Below are positions 7,974-17,446 of a stretch of 61,353 nt of DNA, one piece after another; positions within the stretch are counted from its first letter, which is position 1, and each line of letters begins with the position of its first letter. The stretch comes from Clostridia bacterium (GTDB lineage: Bacteria > Bacillota > Clostridia > Peptostreptococcales > Anaerovoracaceae). The notes below the pieces were generated by a model. It did no database searches and had not been told where the DNA came from. It saw only the letters and a list, made by a program, of their open reading frames with translations. The translations under genes and the position numbers were made by a program. The stretch covers positions 1-61,353 of the forward strand of contig CAAFTW010000033.1 of the NCBI GenBank assembly GCA_900766045.1. Reading direction: 5' to 3'.

Positions 7974-8936
7974 ATGCGAAAATTAGTAGGGGTGCTGGAT
8001 TTTGCGACGGAAGAAGAGAAGAATATGATCCGGAAAACCGCGGAGGAGTGCGGATTTTCCGCAGAGTTTTATGATGTGCCGGAGGAGGCGGACGGAAAGG
8101 TTTCAGACTGTGAAGTTCTGCTCTGCCGCACGCCGCAGCTGATTCCGCAGGCAAAGAAGGCAAAGTGGATTGCCAGCAGCAATGCCGGTGTGGATCCTTA
8201 TCTGAAACCGGGTGTGATGACGGATGACAGCCAGATTCTGACCAACAGCGCGGGGGCGTACGGGGTGACGATTTCTGAGCATATTATCATGGTGACGCTG
8301 ATGCTGCTGAAACGTCTTCCGGAATATCAGGAGTACATGGAAAAGAAAGAGTGGAAGGGCGGTCTGAATATCCGTTCGATGAAAGGAAGCCGCGTGACGA
8401 TTCTCGGAACCGGAGATATCGGGAAAGAAACAGCTGCGAGAATGGACGCTATGGGAGCTTCGGAAATCACCGGACTGAACCACAGCGGACATCCGGCGGG
8501 AGAACATTTCACCCGCACAGATGCCAGCAGTCAGATTGACCGTTATCTTCCGGAAACGGACATCCTCGTCTGCTGTGTTCCGGATACGCCGGAGACGAGG
8601 GGCCTGATCGGGAAGAAGCAGCTGCAGGAGCTTCCGGAAACAGCATATCTGATCAATGTGGGCCGCGGAAGTCTGATTGACCAGGATGCGCTGGTGGATG
8701 CGCTGAATCATAGGGAAATTGCAGGAGCTGCGCTGGACGTCATGACGCCGGAGCCGCTTCCTGAGGATAATCCGCTCTGGGACGCAGAAAACTGCATTCT
8801 GACTCCGCATATTTCCGGAAACATGACTCTGGGATATACGGTACACCGCTGCATTGAGCTGTTCTGTGACAACCTCAGGCGCTACGCGGCAGGAGAGCCG
8901 ATGCATAATATCGTAGACCGAAAGCGCGGCTATTAA
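7974..8936 (+). CDS. D-isomer-specific 2-hydroxyacid dehydrogenase
   Basis: 320 residues. It has the Rossmann NAD site (GTGDIGKETA, about residues 144-153), the NVGRGSLID block bearing the substrate Arg, the catalytic Glu in MTPEPLPEDNPLW and the catalytic His in TPHISGNM. The family reduces 2-oxo acids to D-2-hydroxy acids, or the reverse, with NAD(P)H; this member's substrate cannot be told. The start at 7974 has GGAGG at 7961-7965; an upstream TTG at 7959 would overlap that site and is rejected. It stands alone between the DnaA-box region and a terminator. Confidence 0.88.
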   Translation: MRKLVGVLDFATEEEKNMIRKTAEECGFSAEFYDVPEEADGKVSDCEVLLCRTPQLIPQAKKAKWIASSNAGVDPYLKPGVMTDDSQILTNSAGAYGVTISEHIIMVTLMLLKRLPEYQEYMEKKEWKGGLNIRSMKGSRVTILGTGDIGKETAARMDAMGASEITGLNHSGHPAGEHFTRTDASSQIDRYLPETDILVCCVPDTPETRGLIGKKQLQELPETAYLINVGRGSLIDQDALVDALNHREIAGAALDVMTPEPLPEDNPLWDAENCILTPHISGNMTLGYTVHRCIELFCDNLRRYAAGEPMHNIVDRKRGY

Positions 8937-9056
8937 TGAGCTGACGTGCGGCCGGCGGAGGCCGGAAGCCGGATATTTTCAGCATTCTGCCAGGCAGCGG
9001 GGGAATGGGGTGAGATGTTTACTTCCTGCTGAACAGAGTAGAGTAACAGAGAAAAA

Positions 9057-9110
9057 CAGCCTGTCCAGGCCGCCGAAAGGGGCGCCGTGGACAGGCTGCT
9101 GTCGTTTTCA
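9057..9110. terminator. Bidirectional intrinsic terminator
   Basis: CAGCCTGTCCA (9057-9067) pairs perfectly with TGGACAGGCTG (9088-9098), with a GC-rich inner hairpin. T-rich sequence follows downstream and an A-run lies upstream, so it can serve both the dehydrogenase gene and the convergent XRE-cupin gene. Confidence 0.75.
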
Positions 9111-9169
9111 GTAAGTTTTTGCTTTCCTTCTTTATCGGATCTTCATACTGCGAATAAGCCGTGATTCTG

Positions 9170-9751
9170 TTAAAAGAAGGTCGGCGTCATGCTCCAGATA
9201 GAAACGCAGCGCTTGTCAGAACGGTTCAGGTATTTATGCGGTTCGGTGGACTTAAAGGTGATGCTGTCTCCTTCATCCAGAACGATTTCCTGATCACGGA
9301 TGCGGACAACCATCTCTCCCTCCAGAACGACACCGCATTCTTCACCTTCATGGGAAACCAGATCCATGGCGTCTTCTTCAATGATCTGTCCCGGCTGAAT
9401 ACAGACCTTGCACATATCCAGCATGCGAGTCGGGTCGGATGGCGTGTAGAGCGTGTATTCCGTGTGGCCCTTGTCGGTGATCAGTTTTCGCTGGGCACCC
9501 TTTTTCAGAACGTGGTGTGCAGGGGCCTCTGCTTCTTCAAAAAAGTAGGAAATGCTGGTTTCCAGCGCCTGAGACAGTCTCCACAGGGTTACGACTGACG
9601 GGACAACCTTATCGTGCTCAATCTGGCTGATCAGGCCGGTGCTGACCTGTGACGCCTCAGAGAGCGCGGCAATGCTCATTTTTCTTTTTCCCCGGAGCTC
9701 TTTCAGACGGGATCCGACTTGAATGTTTTCGATCTCTTTTCCTTCTTTCAT
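9170..9751 (-). CDS. XRE-family regulator with C-terminal cupin domain
   Basis: 193 residues. The N-terminal Cro/CI helix-turn-helix (about residues 12-65) has RLKELRGKRKMSIAALSE and STGLISQIEHDKVVPS. The C-terminal small cupin barrel (about 115-185) has HEGEECGVVLEGEMVV and the EGDSITFKSTEPHKYLN ligand-binding strand. Proteins of this build sense a small molecule, often an amino acid or polyamine, and control nearby uptake or catabolism. The ATG at 9751 is chosen because it starts at the HTH and has AAGGAAGG upstream; an in-frame extension to 9868 adds unrelated sequence. Its target is not evident; the ROK kinase upstream is on the same strand. Confidence 0.85.
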   Translation of the reverse strand: MKEGKEIENIQVGSRLKELRGKRKMSIAALSEASQVSTGLISQIEHDKVVPSVVTLWRLSQALETSISYFFEEAEAPAHHVLKKGAQRKLITDKGHTEYTLYTPSDPTRMLDMCKVCIQPGQIIEEDAMDLVSHEGEECGVVLEGEMVVRIRDQEIVLDEGDSITFKSTEPHKYLNRSDKRCVSIWSMTPTFF

Positions 9752-9959
9752 TTGGCTTGAATTCCTTCCTTCTGCTGCATACTGCGGGCAGTGTATCCCT
9801 TTATGGACAAAAATCAGCCGCAAGGGAACACGGGCGGGTGCCCCGGTACCCGCCTCGCGGTTATGCATAGTATTGATGATTGTAATTGGCAGTATTGGTT
9901 ATAGGATGTGTAACACGAAGGTGTATTACCCTAATTCTGTACAGGTGACCGTTTCTGCT

Positions 9960-10934
9960 TCAGCGTTCCTGAAGTGCCTGGCGTACAGCATGAAATGCTC
10001 CGTAGATTCCTGCGCCGTTCTTCAGTTCTGCTGTCCGGATTACGGCTTCCCGGGATGCGTGGAAACAGTTTTTCAGGAATGATTCCTTGATTGGATTGAG
10101 GATAATTTCTCCTGCTTCCGAGATGCCGCCTCCGATCAGAAAGGCATCCGGATCGACCACACCAGAGATATACGCCAGTGCCCGGCCGATCATTTCTCCT
10201 GCGTATCTTGCGGCATCCATTCCGAAAGGATCACCTTCCTTTGCGGCATCCAGAACGTCTTTGGCCGTCAGTTCCTGGATATGACGGAGAAGCGATGGAG
10301 TGTCGGACAGTTCCATCTGCTTTTCTGCGCGGCGGACGATTCCGCCTGCTGCAGCGTACTGCTCCAGACATCCGCGTTTTCCGCATCCGCAGTATTCCTG
10401 TTCGGAAGCGTTCATCAGGAAGTGGCCGATTTCACCGGCTCCTCCGAATGCGCCTTCCCGCAGATGGCCGTTCAGAATGATTCCGCATCCGATTCCGGTA
10501 CCCAGTGTGATCAGCGCGATATCCCGGTAGTCTTTTCCCGCGCCGTCGTAATATTCACCGAGTGCGGCGGCATTCGCATCGTTCAGCGCCTGGATGTACA
10601 CGTCGCCAAAGCCCTTCCGGGTCATCAGACTTCCTAATTCTTCTCGGAAATCAATTACGCCCCAGCCTAGGTTAACGCAGCGGTTGATGATTTTTCCGCC
10701 GATGACCGGGCCGGGAACTCCGGCGCCGATTCCGCCCAGGGAAGAAAGCGGAAGCTGAAGATATTCAAAGGTCTTTTCTGTTTCCTCAGCGATCTGTGTA
10801 AGGATGAAATCGCCGCTGTTTTCCAGCATCGTCTCTGTCTTCCATTGGTAAATGCATTCGCCTGTATCGCTGAAGAGCCCGAATTTGATAAATGTTCCGC
10901 CGAGATCGACGGCAAGAATATAGGGATGTCTCAT
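9960..10934 (-). CDS. ROK-family sugar kinase
   Basis: 324 residues. The ATP-binding signature LAVDLGGTFIKFGL begins the protein. The ROK zinc motif is present as EIGHF followed by CGCGKRGCLEQY, and the second phosphate loop as GTGIGCGIILNG. The family phosphorylates glucose, N-acetylmannosamine, allose and similar sugars; specificity is not readable here. The start at 10934 is chosen for a GAGGGC site; a longer frame to 10982 has no ribosome site. It has no DNA-binding domain, so it is an enzyme and not a ROK repressor. Confidence 0.88.
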   Translation of the reverse strand: MRHPYILAVDLGGTFIKFGLFSDTGECIYQWKTETMLENSGDFILTQIAEETEKTFEYLQLPLSSLGGIGAGVPGPVIGGKIINRCVNLGWGVIDFREELGSLMTRKGFGDVYIQALNDANAAALGEYYDGAGKDYRDIALITLGTGIGCGIILNGHLREGAFGGAGEIGHFLMNASEQEYCGCGKRGCLEQYAAAGGIVRRAEKQMELSDTPSLLRHIQELTAKDVLDAAKEGDPFGMDAARYAGEMIGRALAYISGVVDPDAFLIGGGISEAGEIILNPIKESFLKNCFHASREAVIRTAELKNGAGIYGAFHAVRQALQER

Positions 10935-11216
10935 AATTTCTGCCCTCATAAATTCCGGCAGCTGAAAGTGATTCTGAATCATCTGCTTCGGAATGCCGGA
11001 ATGATATTTCCTTTTCAGTTTATTCCTGCATAGTCCATTATACGCTGATTTTCAGTTTTCTACTAGCGGAATATAGGTGAATAAAGTAATCTATGCGTCA
11101 AGATAATCGCCTTTATTTTACCGTTTTTCAGAGAAGAAATATGGAGGATGTATACATAATTTCTTCTATATCGGGCATGAATTGCTGTCGATACACAAAA
11201 AATATAATAAAAACTA

Positions 11217-11245
11217 TTGACACACAACAAAACGGGGTGTAAAGT
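11217..11245 (+). promoter_or_regulatory. Promoter of the T-box-asnB transcript
   Basis: Consensus -35 TTGACA (11217-11222) and -10 TAAAGT (11240-11245) with a 17-base spacer. Transcription would begin near 11252, just before the T-box stem I. The upstream stretch 10935-11216 is AT-rich and shows no gene. Confidence 0.75.
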
Positions 11246-11261
11246 ATGAGCATAAATTAAA

Positions 11262-11591
11262 TAAAGCACAGCGTTGATCGAGAAAAGTAGCGTTGAGAGC
11301 CGGTTACAGTGATGGAAGGATAGTGAGAACTTCTGACGCAGGCGCTTCGTGAAGAACACTCAGGAGCTTTGAACAGAACGTCATTTATCAGTTTTCTGAC
11401 ATCAGTAAGGAGAACGAGGACGGATGATCAGTAAGGGATACGAGTTGTGATCGTCATTTCACACGGGTTTGTTAGAACTCAGAAAGGGATCATGCGTACA
11501 GCGTATGATAATTTAGGTGGCACCGCGGATAGCAGCTATTCGTCCTAACGTTTGGGACGAGCTGCATGCAATATATCCGGAGGTGTTTTTT
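11262..11591 (+). ncRNA. T-box riboswitch leader of asnB, probable Asn specifier
   Basis: The T-box core AGGTGGCACCGCGG is at 11516-11529. Stem I elements precede it: GAGAAAAGTAG near 11278, GAGAGCC near 11295, and GAAGAACAC ... GAGC leading to a specifier position reading AAC (11372-11374), which is Asn. The expression platform is unusual: CACC (11521-11524) and CGGATA (11526-11531) can pair with TATCCG (11574-11579) and GGTG (11582-11585), enclosing an inner stem of GCAGCT/AGCTGC and CGTCC/GGACG. Six T's follow at 11586-11591. The 3' arm contains the asnB Shine-Dalgarno GGAGGTG (11579-11585), so the same helix can end transcription and block ribosomes. Specifier assignment is inference; the T-box is clear. 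Confidence 0.9.
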
Positions 11592-11594
11592 ACT

Positions 11595-13175
11595 ATGTGT
11601 TCAATTATCGGTTTTGAGAAAAAGACTTACAGCCCAGAAGAGATTCAGCCGTTCTTCCAGAGAACCAAGTCCAGAGGTCCAGACATGACGCGTTTCATGG
11701 AGACGCCGTCCGGATACCTGGGATTCCACAGACTTGCGATCATGGGTCTGGACGAGTCCGGCATGCAGCCATTCACATTGGGATCGGATTCCATCGTGTG
11801 CAACGGCGAAATCTACGGCTGGAGAAAGCTTAAGAAAAAACTCGATTCAAAATATCATTTCGTCAGCGAAAGCGACTGCGAGATTCTTCTCCCGCTTTAC
11901 AACGAACTGGGAACAGACATGTTCAGAGAGCTGGGCTCCGAGTTCGCGCTGATTCTGTATGACGGACGTCAGGATAAGCTGATCGCCGCCAGAGATCCAA
12001 TCGGAATCCGTCCTTTATATTATGGCTTTGATAAGATGGGCGGCATCGTATTTGCCAGCGAGGCAAAGAACCTGGAAGGCATGTGCGAGCGCATCAAGCC
12101 GTTCCCGCCAGGACATTATTACAAGGATGGAGAATTCCATTCCTATTTAGACATTACACATGTGACATCCGTGGTTAGAGAAGACCTGGACACCGTCTGC
12201 GAAGGCATCAGAAGCAGACTTATCCATTCTGTAGAAGAGAGACTGGATGCAGATGCACCGCTGGGATTCCTCCTTTCCGGAGGACTGGATTCCAGCCTGG
12301 TATGCGCAATCAGCGCCAAGCTCCTGGGCCGCAAGATCAGAACCTTTGCCATCGGCATGGAGACGGACCCGATCGACCTGAAATACGCCCAGGAAGCTGC
12401 TGACTTCATCGGTGCGGATCACACATCTTTCTATATGTCCAGAGAGGACATCCTGGACGCACTTCCGGAAGTCATCAAGCTTCTGGGGACCTGGGACATC
12501 ACCACGATCAGAGCCAGCCTGGGCATGTACCTCTGCTGCAAGAAAATTCACGAGACAACAGACGTCAGAGTCCTGATGACCGGAGAAATTTCCGATGAGC
12601 TGTTCGGATATAAATATACGGACTTTGCTCCGTCACCGGAAGCCTTCCAGCAGGAATCCATCAAGCGTGTTCATGAGCTTCATATGTATGATGTTCTCCG
12701 TGCAGACCGCTGCGTATCCGTAAACTCACTGGAAGCCAGAGTACCGTTCGGCGATACGGACTTTGTCCGTTACATTTTGTCCATCGATCCGGACATGAAG
12801 ATGAACCACTATAAGATGGGTAAATACCTGCTCCGCCACGCATTCGAGAAGGACCACATCCTGCCGGATGACATTCTGTGGAGACAGAAGGCCGCATTCT
12901 CTGATGCAGTCGGCCATTCCATGGTTGACGACCTGAAGGAGTACGCCGAGCAGTGCTACACCGACGACGAGTTCCGCCGCCTGAACAGCAGATACACATA
13001 CTGCCGTCCGTTCACCAAGGAGAGCCTGCTCTACCGCGAGATTTTTGAGAAATACTACCCGGGACAGGCGCAGATGATCAAGGATTACTGGATGCCGAAC
13101 CGTTCCTGGGAAGGCTGCAACGTTGATGATCCATCTGCCAGAGTGCTCAGCAACTACGGTGCCAGCGGTAAATAG
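11595..13175 (+). CDS. asnB: Glutamine-dependent asparagine synthetase
   Basis: 526 residues. The ATG at 11595 places Cys directly after Met (MCSIIGFEKK), the nucleophile required in class II glutamine amidotransferases, and GGAGGTG sits nine bases upstream; longer frames would start inside the T-box and bury this Cys. Residues 1-190 are the Ntn glutaminase domain (RGPDM, NGEIYG). From residue 228 SGGLDSS is the ATP pyrophosphatase loop of the synthetase domain. It makes Asn from Asp, ATP and Gln. Slightly shorter than the E. coli enzyme. Controlled by the T-box, so expected to rise when charged tRNA-Asn falls. Followed by glnN. Confidence 0.95.
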   Translation: MCSIIGFEKKTYSPEEIQPFFQRTKSRGPDMTRFMETPSGYLGFHRLAIMGLDESGMQPFTLGSDSIVCNGEIYGWRKLKKKLDSKYHFVSESDCEILLPLYNELGTDMFRELGSEFALILYDGRQDKLIAARDPIGIRPLYYGFDKMGGIVFASEAKNLEGMCERIKPFPPGHYYKDGEFHSYLDITHVTSVVREDLDTVCEGIRSRLIHSVEERLDADAPLGFLLSGGLDSSLVCAISAKLLGRKIRTFAIGMETDPIDLKYAQEAADFIGADHTSFYMSREDILDALPEVIKLLGTWDITTIRASLGMYLCCKKIHETTDVRVLMTGEISDELFGYKYTDFAPSPEAFQQESIKRVHELHMYDVLRADRCVSVNSLEARVPFGDTDFVRYILSIDPDMKMNHYKMGKYLLRHAFEKDHILPDDILWRQKAAFSDAVGHSMVDDLKEYAEQCYTDDEFRRLNSRYTYCRPFTKESLLYREIFEKYYPGQAQMIKDYWMPNRSWEGCNVDDPSARVLSNYGASGK

Positions 13176-13423
13176 GGACAAAATCCAGAAAGCAAGTGAA
13201 TAAAGGCCTGACGGAGATGGGGAATCCGCCAGACCTGAAGGAAAAGAGACAGAAATTGTCCATTCAGTAGAATCGGGAAGGGAAACAGAGAAATGATAAG
13301 AAGAAACGGAGCAGGAGGAAATCGTTTTCCGCATCCTCCCTGAGGACGCAGAAACAATCCGCTGAAACATCTCAGTAAAACCAATTCAATTATTGTATAA
13401 AAGGAATACAGGAGACCAACCTT

Positions 13424-15520
13424 ATGGAAAAAGAACTTGAAAAGATGCCGGAACTCTTCGGTTCCATGGTATTCAACGAGGAAACAATGAAAGAAGAGCT
13501 TTCCGAGGCTTCCTTTAATGCCTGGAAAGAGTGTGTAACTGAGGGAAAGACACTGGATCTGGCAACGGCCAATGAAATCGCCGAAGCCATGAAACAGTGG
13601 GCAGTTTCCAAGGGGGCAACACATTTCACCCACTGGTTCCAGCCGATGACAGGCGCTACTGCAGAGAAGCATGACAGTTTCATCCGTCCGACAGGCGGCG
13701 GAAAGATTATCATGGAGTTCTCCGGGAAAGAACTGGTAAAGGGCGAGCCGGACGCTTCCTCCTTCCCGTCAGGAGGACTGAGAAGCACATTCGAAGCCAG
13801 AGGATATACAGCATGGGACCCGACTTCCTTCGCTTTCGTAAAGGAAGATTCCCTGTACATTCCGACCATTTTCTGCTCTTATTCCGGAGAAGCGCTGGAT
13901 AAGAAGATGCCGCTGCTGCGTTCCATGGAAGTTGTCAGCAATTCCGCAGTCCGCATTCTGCGTCTGTTCGGAGACACAGAGACGAAGCACGTAATGGCTC
14001 AGGTTGGACCGGAGCAGGAGTACTTCCTGGTCGACAAAAAGCTGTACAACCAGAGAGAGGACCTGCGTCTGGCAGGACGTACACTGTTCGGAGCCAAGCC
14101 GCCGCGCGGCCAGGAGATGGAGGATCATTACTTTGGAATGATCAAGCCGAGAGTTTCTGCCTTCATGGAAGATCTGGACAGAGAACTTTGGAAAGTCGGT
14201 GTACTCTCCAAGACCAAGCATAACGAGGTTGCGCCGGCTCAGCATGAGATGGCGCCGATCTACAGCGATGCCAACACCGCTTGCGACCATAACCAGCTGG
14301 CTATGGAGCTGATGAAGAAGGTTGCTGACCGCCATGGATTCGTCTGCCTGATTCACGAGAAGCCATATGAGTACGTTAACGGATCCGGAAAGCACGACAA
14401 CTGGTCTCTGTCTACAGATTCCGGAGAAAATCTGTTCAAGCCGGGAAAGACACCGAGCAAGAATGCCCGTTTCCTCTTGTTCCTTGCAGCTTTTGTCAAG
14501 GGCGTAGATGAGTATCAGGACTTCCTGAGAGCAACGGTTGCTTCTGCCGGAAACGATCACCGTTTGGGTGCTCAGGAGGCACCACCGGCAGTGATGTCTA
14601 TCTTCCTTGGCGACGATCTGACCGCTGTAGTTGATGCGCTGATTAACGACGATAAGACCTACCATGACAGTAAGAAGAAGACACTGGAAATCGGTGTTGA
14701 TGTTCTTCCGGAAATCCGCCAGGACAACACCGACAGAAACCGTACTTCTCCAATGGCATTCACAGGAAACAAGTTCGAGTTCCGTATGCTGGGATCTTCC
14801 CAGTCCATTTCCGGACCGAACATCGTTCTGAATACCATGATGGCTGATGAGCTGGATCAGTTCGCTGACGAACTGGAGAAGGCTGACGACTTCAAGAAGG
14901 CTCTGTCTGCATTGATCAAGCGTGTATTCACGGAGCATAAGAGAATTATCTTCAACGGTAACGGCTACACAGATGAGTGGATTGCCGAGGCTGAGAAGAG
15001 AGGTCTTGCTAACCTGAAGTCTTCCGCAGAGGCTCTGCCGGCATACGTTTCTGAGAAGAACGAAGCTCTGATGATCCGTCACGGAATTTATACAAAGGAA
15101 GAGATGGATGCAAGAGGTGCTGTTCACATGGAGAACTACGCCGCAGTTCTGAACATCGAGGGAAGAACGATGGTCGACATGTCTAAGAAGCAGATTCTGC
15201 CTGCAGTTTCCGCTTATGCTGCCAAAGTGGCAAAGAGAGCTGAGCTGAAGAAGGGCGCAGGTGCATCCGCATCTTACGAGTCCTCTCTGGTCAAGGACCT
15301 GGGTGATCTGACCGACAAGCTGGCAGACAGCACAATGGCGCTGGAGAAGACACTGGATTCTGCTCCGGAAGGAGATAAGGAAGCCATGCTCTACTTCCAT
15401 GATTCTGTCCTTCCTGCCATGGCAGATGTCCGTGAATACGCAGACCAGCTGGAAGTTCTGACCGACAAGGAAGCATGGCCGTTCCCGACCTATTCCGACC
15501 TGCTCTTCAGCGAGCGTTAA
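13424..15520 (+). CDS. glnN: Glutamine synthetase type III
   Basis: 698 residues, the usual length of GSIII, against about 450 for GSI. Recognisable blocks are FTHWFQPMTGATAEKHDSF (near residues 65-83), QVGPEQEYFLVD (Glu metal ligands), the NEVAPAQHEMAPI strand, HEKPYEYVNGSGKHDNWSL and NRTSPMAFTGNKFEFRMLGS. It makes glutamine from glutamate, ammonium and ATP in a cytoplasmic dodecamer. The 248 bases separating it from asnB contain no clear terminator, so read-through from the T-box transcript is possible. That would let asparagine supply and glutamine supply be linked. Confidence 0.96.
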   Translation: MEKELEKMPELFGSMVFNEETMKEELSEASFNAWKECVTEGKTLDLATANEIAEAMKQWAVSKGATHFTHWFQPMTGATAEKHDSFIRPTGGGKIIMEFSGKELVKGEPDASSFPSGGLRSTFEARGYTAWDPTSFAFVKEDSLYIPTIFCSYSGEALDKKMPLLRSMEVVSNSAVRILRLFGDTETKHVMAQVGPEQEYFLVDKKLYNQREDLRLAGRTLFGAKPPRGQEMEDHYFGMIKPRVSAFMEDLDRELWKVGVLSKTKHNEVAPAQHEMAPIYSDANTACDHNQLAMELMKKVADRHGFVCLIHEKPYEYVNGSGKHDNWSLSTDSGENLFKPGKTPSKNARFLLFLAAFVKGVDEYQDFLRATVASAGNDHRLGAQEAPPAVMSIFLGDDLTAVVDALINDDKTYHDSKKKTLEIGVDVLPEIRQDNTDRNRTSPMAFTGNKFEFRMLGSSQSISGPNIVLNTMMADELDQFADELEKADDFKKALSALIKRVFTEHKRIIFNGNGYTDEWIAEAEKRGLANLKSSAEALPAYVSEKNEALMIRHGIYTKEEMDARGAVHMENYAAVLNIEGRTMVDMSKKQILPAVSAYAAKVAKRAELKKGAGASASYESSLVKDLGDLTDKLADSTMALEKTLDSAPEGDKEAMLYFHDSVLPAMADVREYADQLEVLTDKEAWPFPTYSDLLFSER

Positions 15521-15946
15521 TCGCGGAGAAAAAGGCAATCTAGCAGTATAACCGTTTAACTGCTTATCATACGTTTTCGGCAGGCTGCTGTGCTTTCACA
15601 GGGGTGATTCTGGAGGCAGAATCAGAAGGCCGCGAGTCTGCAGACAGCGTAAATACGAGAATTCGTCCATCAGAATAAGGGGTGTTCTGAGAGACAGGAG
15701 GATCATCACCGCGCCGAGCGTGAATCTGTGTATGAGACACAGATTCCGCCGGCGCGGTTTTTCTGTATATCTGTGATTCCAGCTCGAATCACAGGCCTAT
15801 GTTGCATAAAATACAGTACATACATAAATATACAATATTTTCTATTTAAATTTATTCAAATTCGTGTATAATTGTTGATATACACAACGCATTCAAAGTG
15901 TTATTGGTTATAGTTACAATTATCATTGATTGGGAGAGGAGAGCGT
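15521..15946. other. Intergenic stretch between glnN and the permease gene
   Basis: No gene seen. A small hairpin lies at 15606-15623 (GATTCTG/CAGAATC), and the strong glnN terminator at 15709-15763. From 15800 the DNA turns AT-rich, with a -10-like TATAAT at 15867-15872 that probably belongs to the permease promoter; no good -35 is evident. Confidence 0.5.
15709..15763 (+). terminator. Intrinsic terminator after glnN
   Basis: A long compound stem pairs CCGCGCCG with the CGGCGCGG side and GAATCTGTG with CACAGATTC, followed by five T's at 15758-15762. Very stable. Confidence 0.88.
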
Positions 15947-17371
15947 ATGAGTGATACAAGTAAGCCCATGACCTCGATTGAAAGGGTAAAGAGTAAAAGT
16001 GTCGGTCTGAAGAGGACCATGTCGACGAAGGCGGCAGTTATGACCGGTGTCGGCGGAACGATCGGCACAGGATTGTTTTTGAGTTCTGGTAATGTTATTT
16101 CGACTGCAGGCCCTGGCGGTGCGGTTATTTCTTACATAATTGGCGGAATAATCGTTTATCTTATGACAACCTGTTTAGGTGAGCTGTCGGCAGCGATGCC
16201 GGTTGCCGGTTCTCTGCAGGCATTTTCTACGGAATTCGTAAGTCCGTCCATGGGATTCACCATTGGATGGGTAAACTGGAGCGGCGCGGCGATAACCATT
16301 ACGACGCAGATTGTCGCGGCGGCGATTATTATGAGAGATATCATTCCGGGATCACCGAAGTGGGTATGGATCGTTTTATTCTCCGTTCTGATGTTCGTGC
16401 TGAACCTGATGGATGCAAAGCTGTTCGGTGATGTCTCCTTCTGGTTCTCAACCATTAAGTTGATTATGATCGTCGGATTTATCATTGTCGGATTTATGAT
16501 GATGGGAGGAGTTGTCGGCGGACATGCCGTTGGTCTTTCTAACTTTGCCGGAAACGGAGGCGCCTTCCCAAAGGGAATTGCCGGAATCGGCGGATCCATC
16601 CTGACTTCCTTCTACGCCTATGCGGGAACAGAGGTTGTCGCTTCCACCGCAGGAGAAGTCAAAGATGAAAACAAGATTGGAACAGCTGTAAACCTGACTC
16701 TGCTCATTCTGATCGGAGCGACGGTACTGACCATGTTCATTGTAGCATGTATGCTTCCGTGGCAGCAGGCCAATGTACTGGGCAGCCCGTTCGTATATGT
16801 ATTCCGCAACGCAGGCATGAAGGGCGCCGCACTGGTAGTAAACCTGGTTGTCCTGTCTTCTGCACTGACCTCCTGCAACTACTTCACTTACGCCTGCGCA
16901 AGATATCTCTGGTCCATGGCCAAGTTCAACCAGGCACCAAAGGTTTTTGCGAAGGTGAATAAACACGGAGTTCCGGTACGCGCTCTGATCGTCAGCATGG
17001 CATTTTCTATGATCGCGCTGGTTGCAGAGTTCACAGCTGAGGATACGGTTTATCTGTTCCTGGTATACTTCATCGGAGGTTCCAATATCTTCATGTATAC
17101 CGTCATCTGTATTTCAGAGCTGAATTTCCGCCGCCGCTATATCCGTGAAGGCGGAAAGGTGGAAGACCTGAAGTTTAAGGTTCTTCAGTATCCGATTGTT
17201 CCGATATTAGGAATCATTTCCTTTGTCCTGATGGGTGTGGTAACGATGATGGATAAGAGTGAGAGAATTACCGGATATGTCTGCATCCCGTGCTACCTTG
17301 CCATGTATATTCTTTGTCATATCTATGTCAAGAAGCATAAGGGAGTCGAAGCAGCAAACCTGGATGTATAA
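15947..17371 (+). CDS. APC-superfamily amino acid permease
   Basis: 474 residues with about 12 membrane helices. The substrate-binding GVGGTIGTGLFLSSG motif in helix 1 (about residues 33-47) and the YAGTEVVASTAGE segment in helix 6 are those of the amino acid transporter family of the APC fold. It imports an amino acid or similar compound with a cation. GAGAGGA before the ATG at 15947 fixes the start. It lies just ahead of an M20 hydrolase and an amidohydrolase on the same strand, so it probably brings in the compound they act on. Confidence 0.9.
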   Translation: MSDTSKPMTSIERVKSKSVGLKRTMSTKAAVMTGVGGTIGTGLFLSSGNVISTAGPGGAVISYIIGGIIVYLMTTCLGELSAAMPVAGSLQAFSTEFVSPSMGFTIGWVNWSGAAITITTQIVAAAIIMRDIIPGSPKWVWIVLFSVLMFVLNLMDAKLFGDVSFWFSTIKLIMIVGFIIVGFMMMGGVVGGHAVGLSNFAGNGGAFPKGIAGIGGSILTSFYAYAGTEVVASTAGEVKDENKIGTAVNLTLLILIGATVLTMFIVACMLPWQQANVLGSPFVYVFRNAGMKGAALVVNLVVLSSALTSCNYFTYACARYLWSMAKFNQAPKVFAKVNKHGVPVRALIVSMAFSMIALVAEFTAEDTVYLFLVYFIGGSNIFMYTVICISELNFRRRYIREGGKVEDLKFKVLQYPIVPILGIISFVLMGVVTMMDKSERITGYVCIPCYLAMYILCHIYVKKHKGVEAANLDV

Positions 17372-17446
17372 TGAAATAACTGGAAAGGAAGGCGCAGGGA
17401 GGGGATTATCCCTGCGTTTCCTTTTTCTGATGAAGGAGGATGCAAA

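Noticed and set aside
13769..15538. Long antisense frame opposite glnN
   Set aside because: Produced by the codon bias of glnN; no domain, no start signal.
15606..15623. Possible riboswitch in the glnN-permease gap
   Set aside because: Only one small hairpin and a terminator are visible; no known aptamer core.
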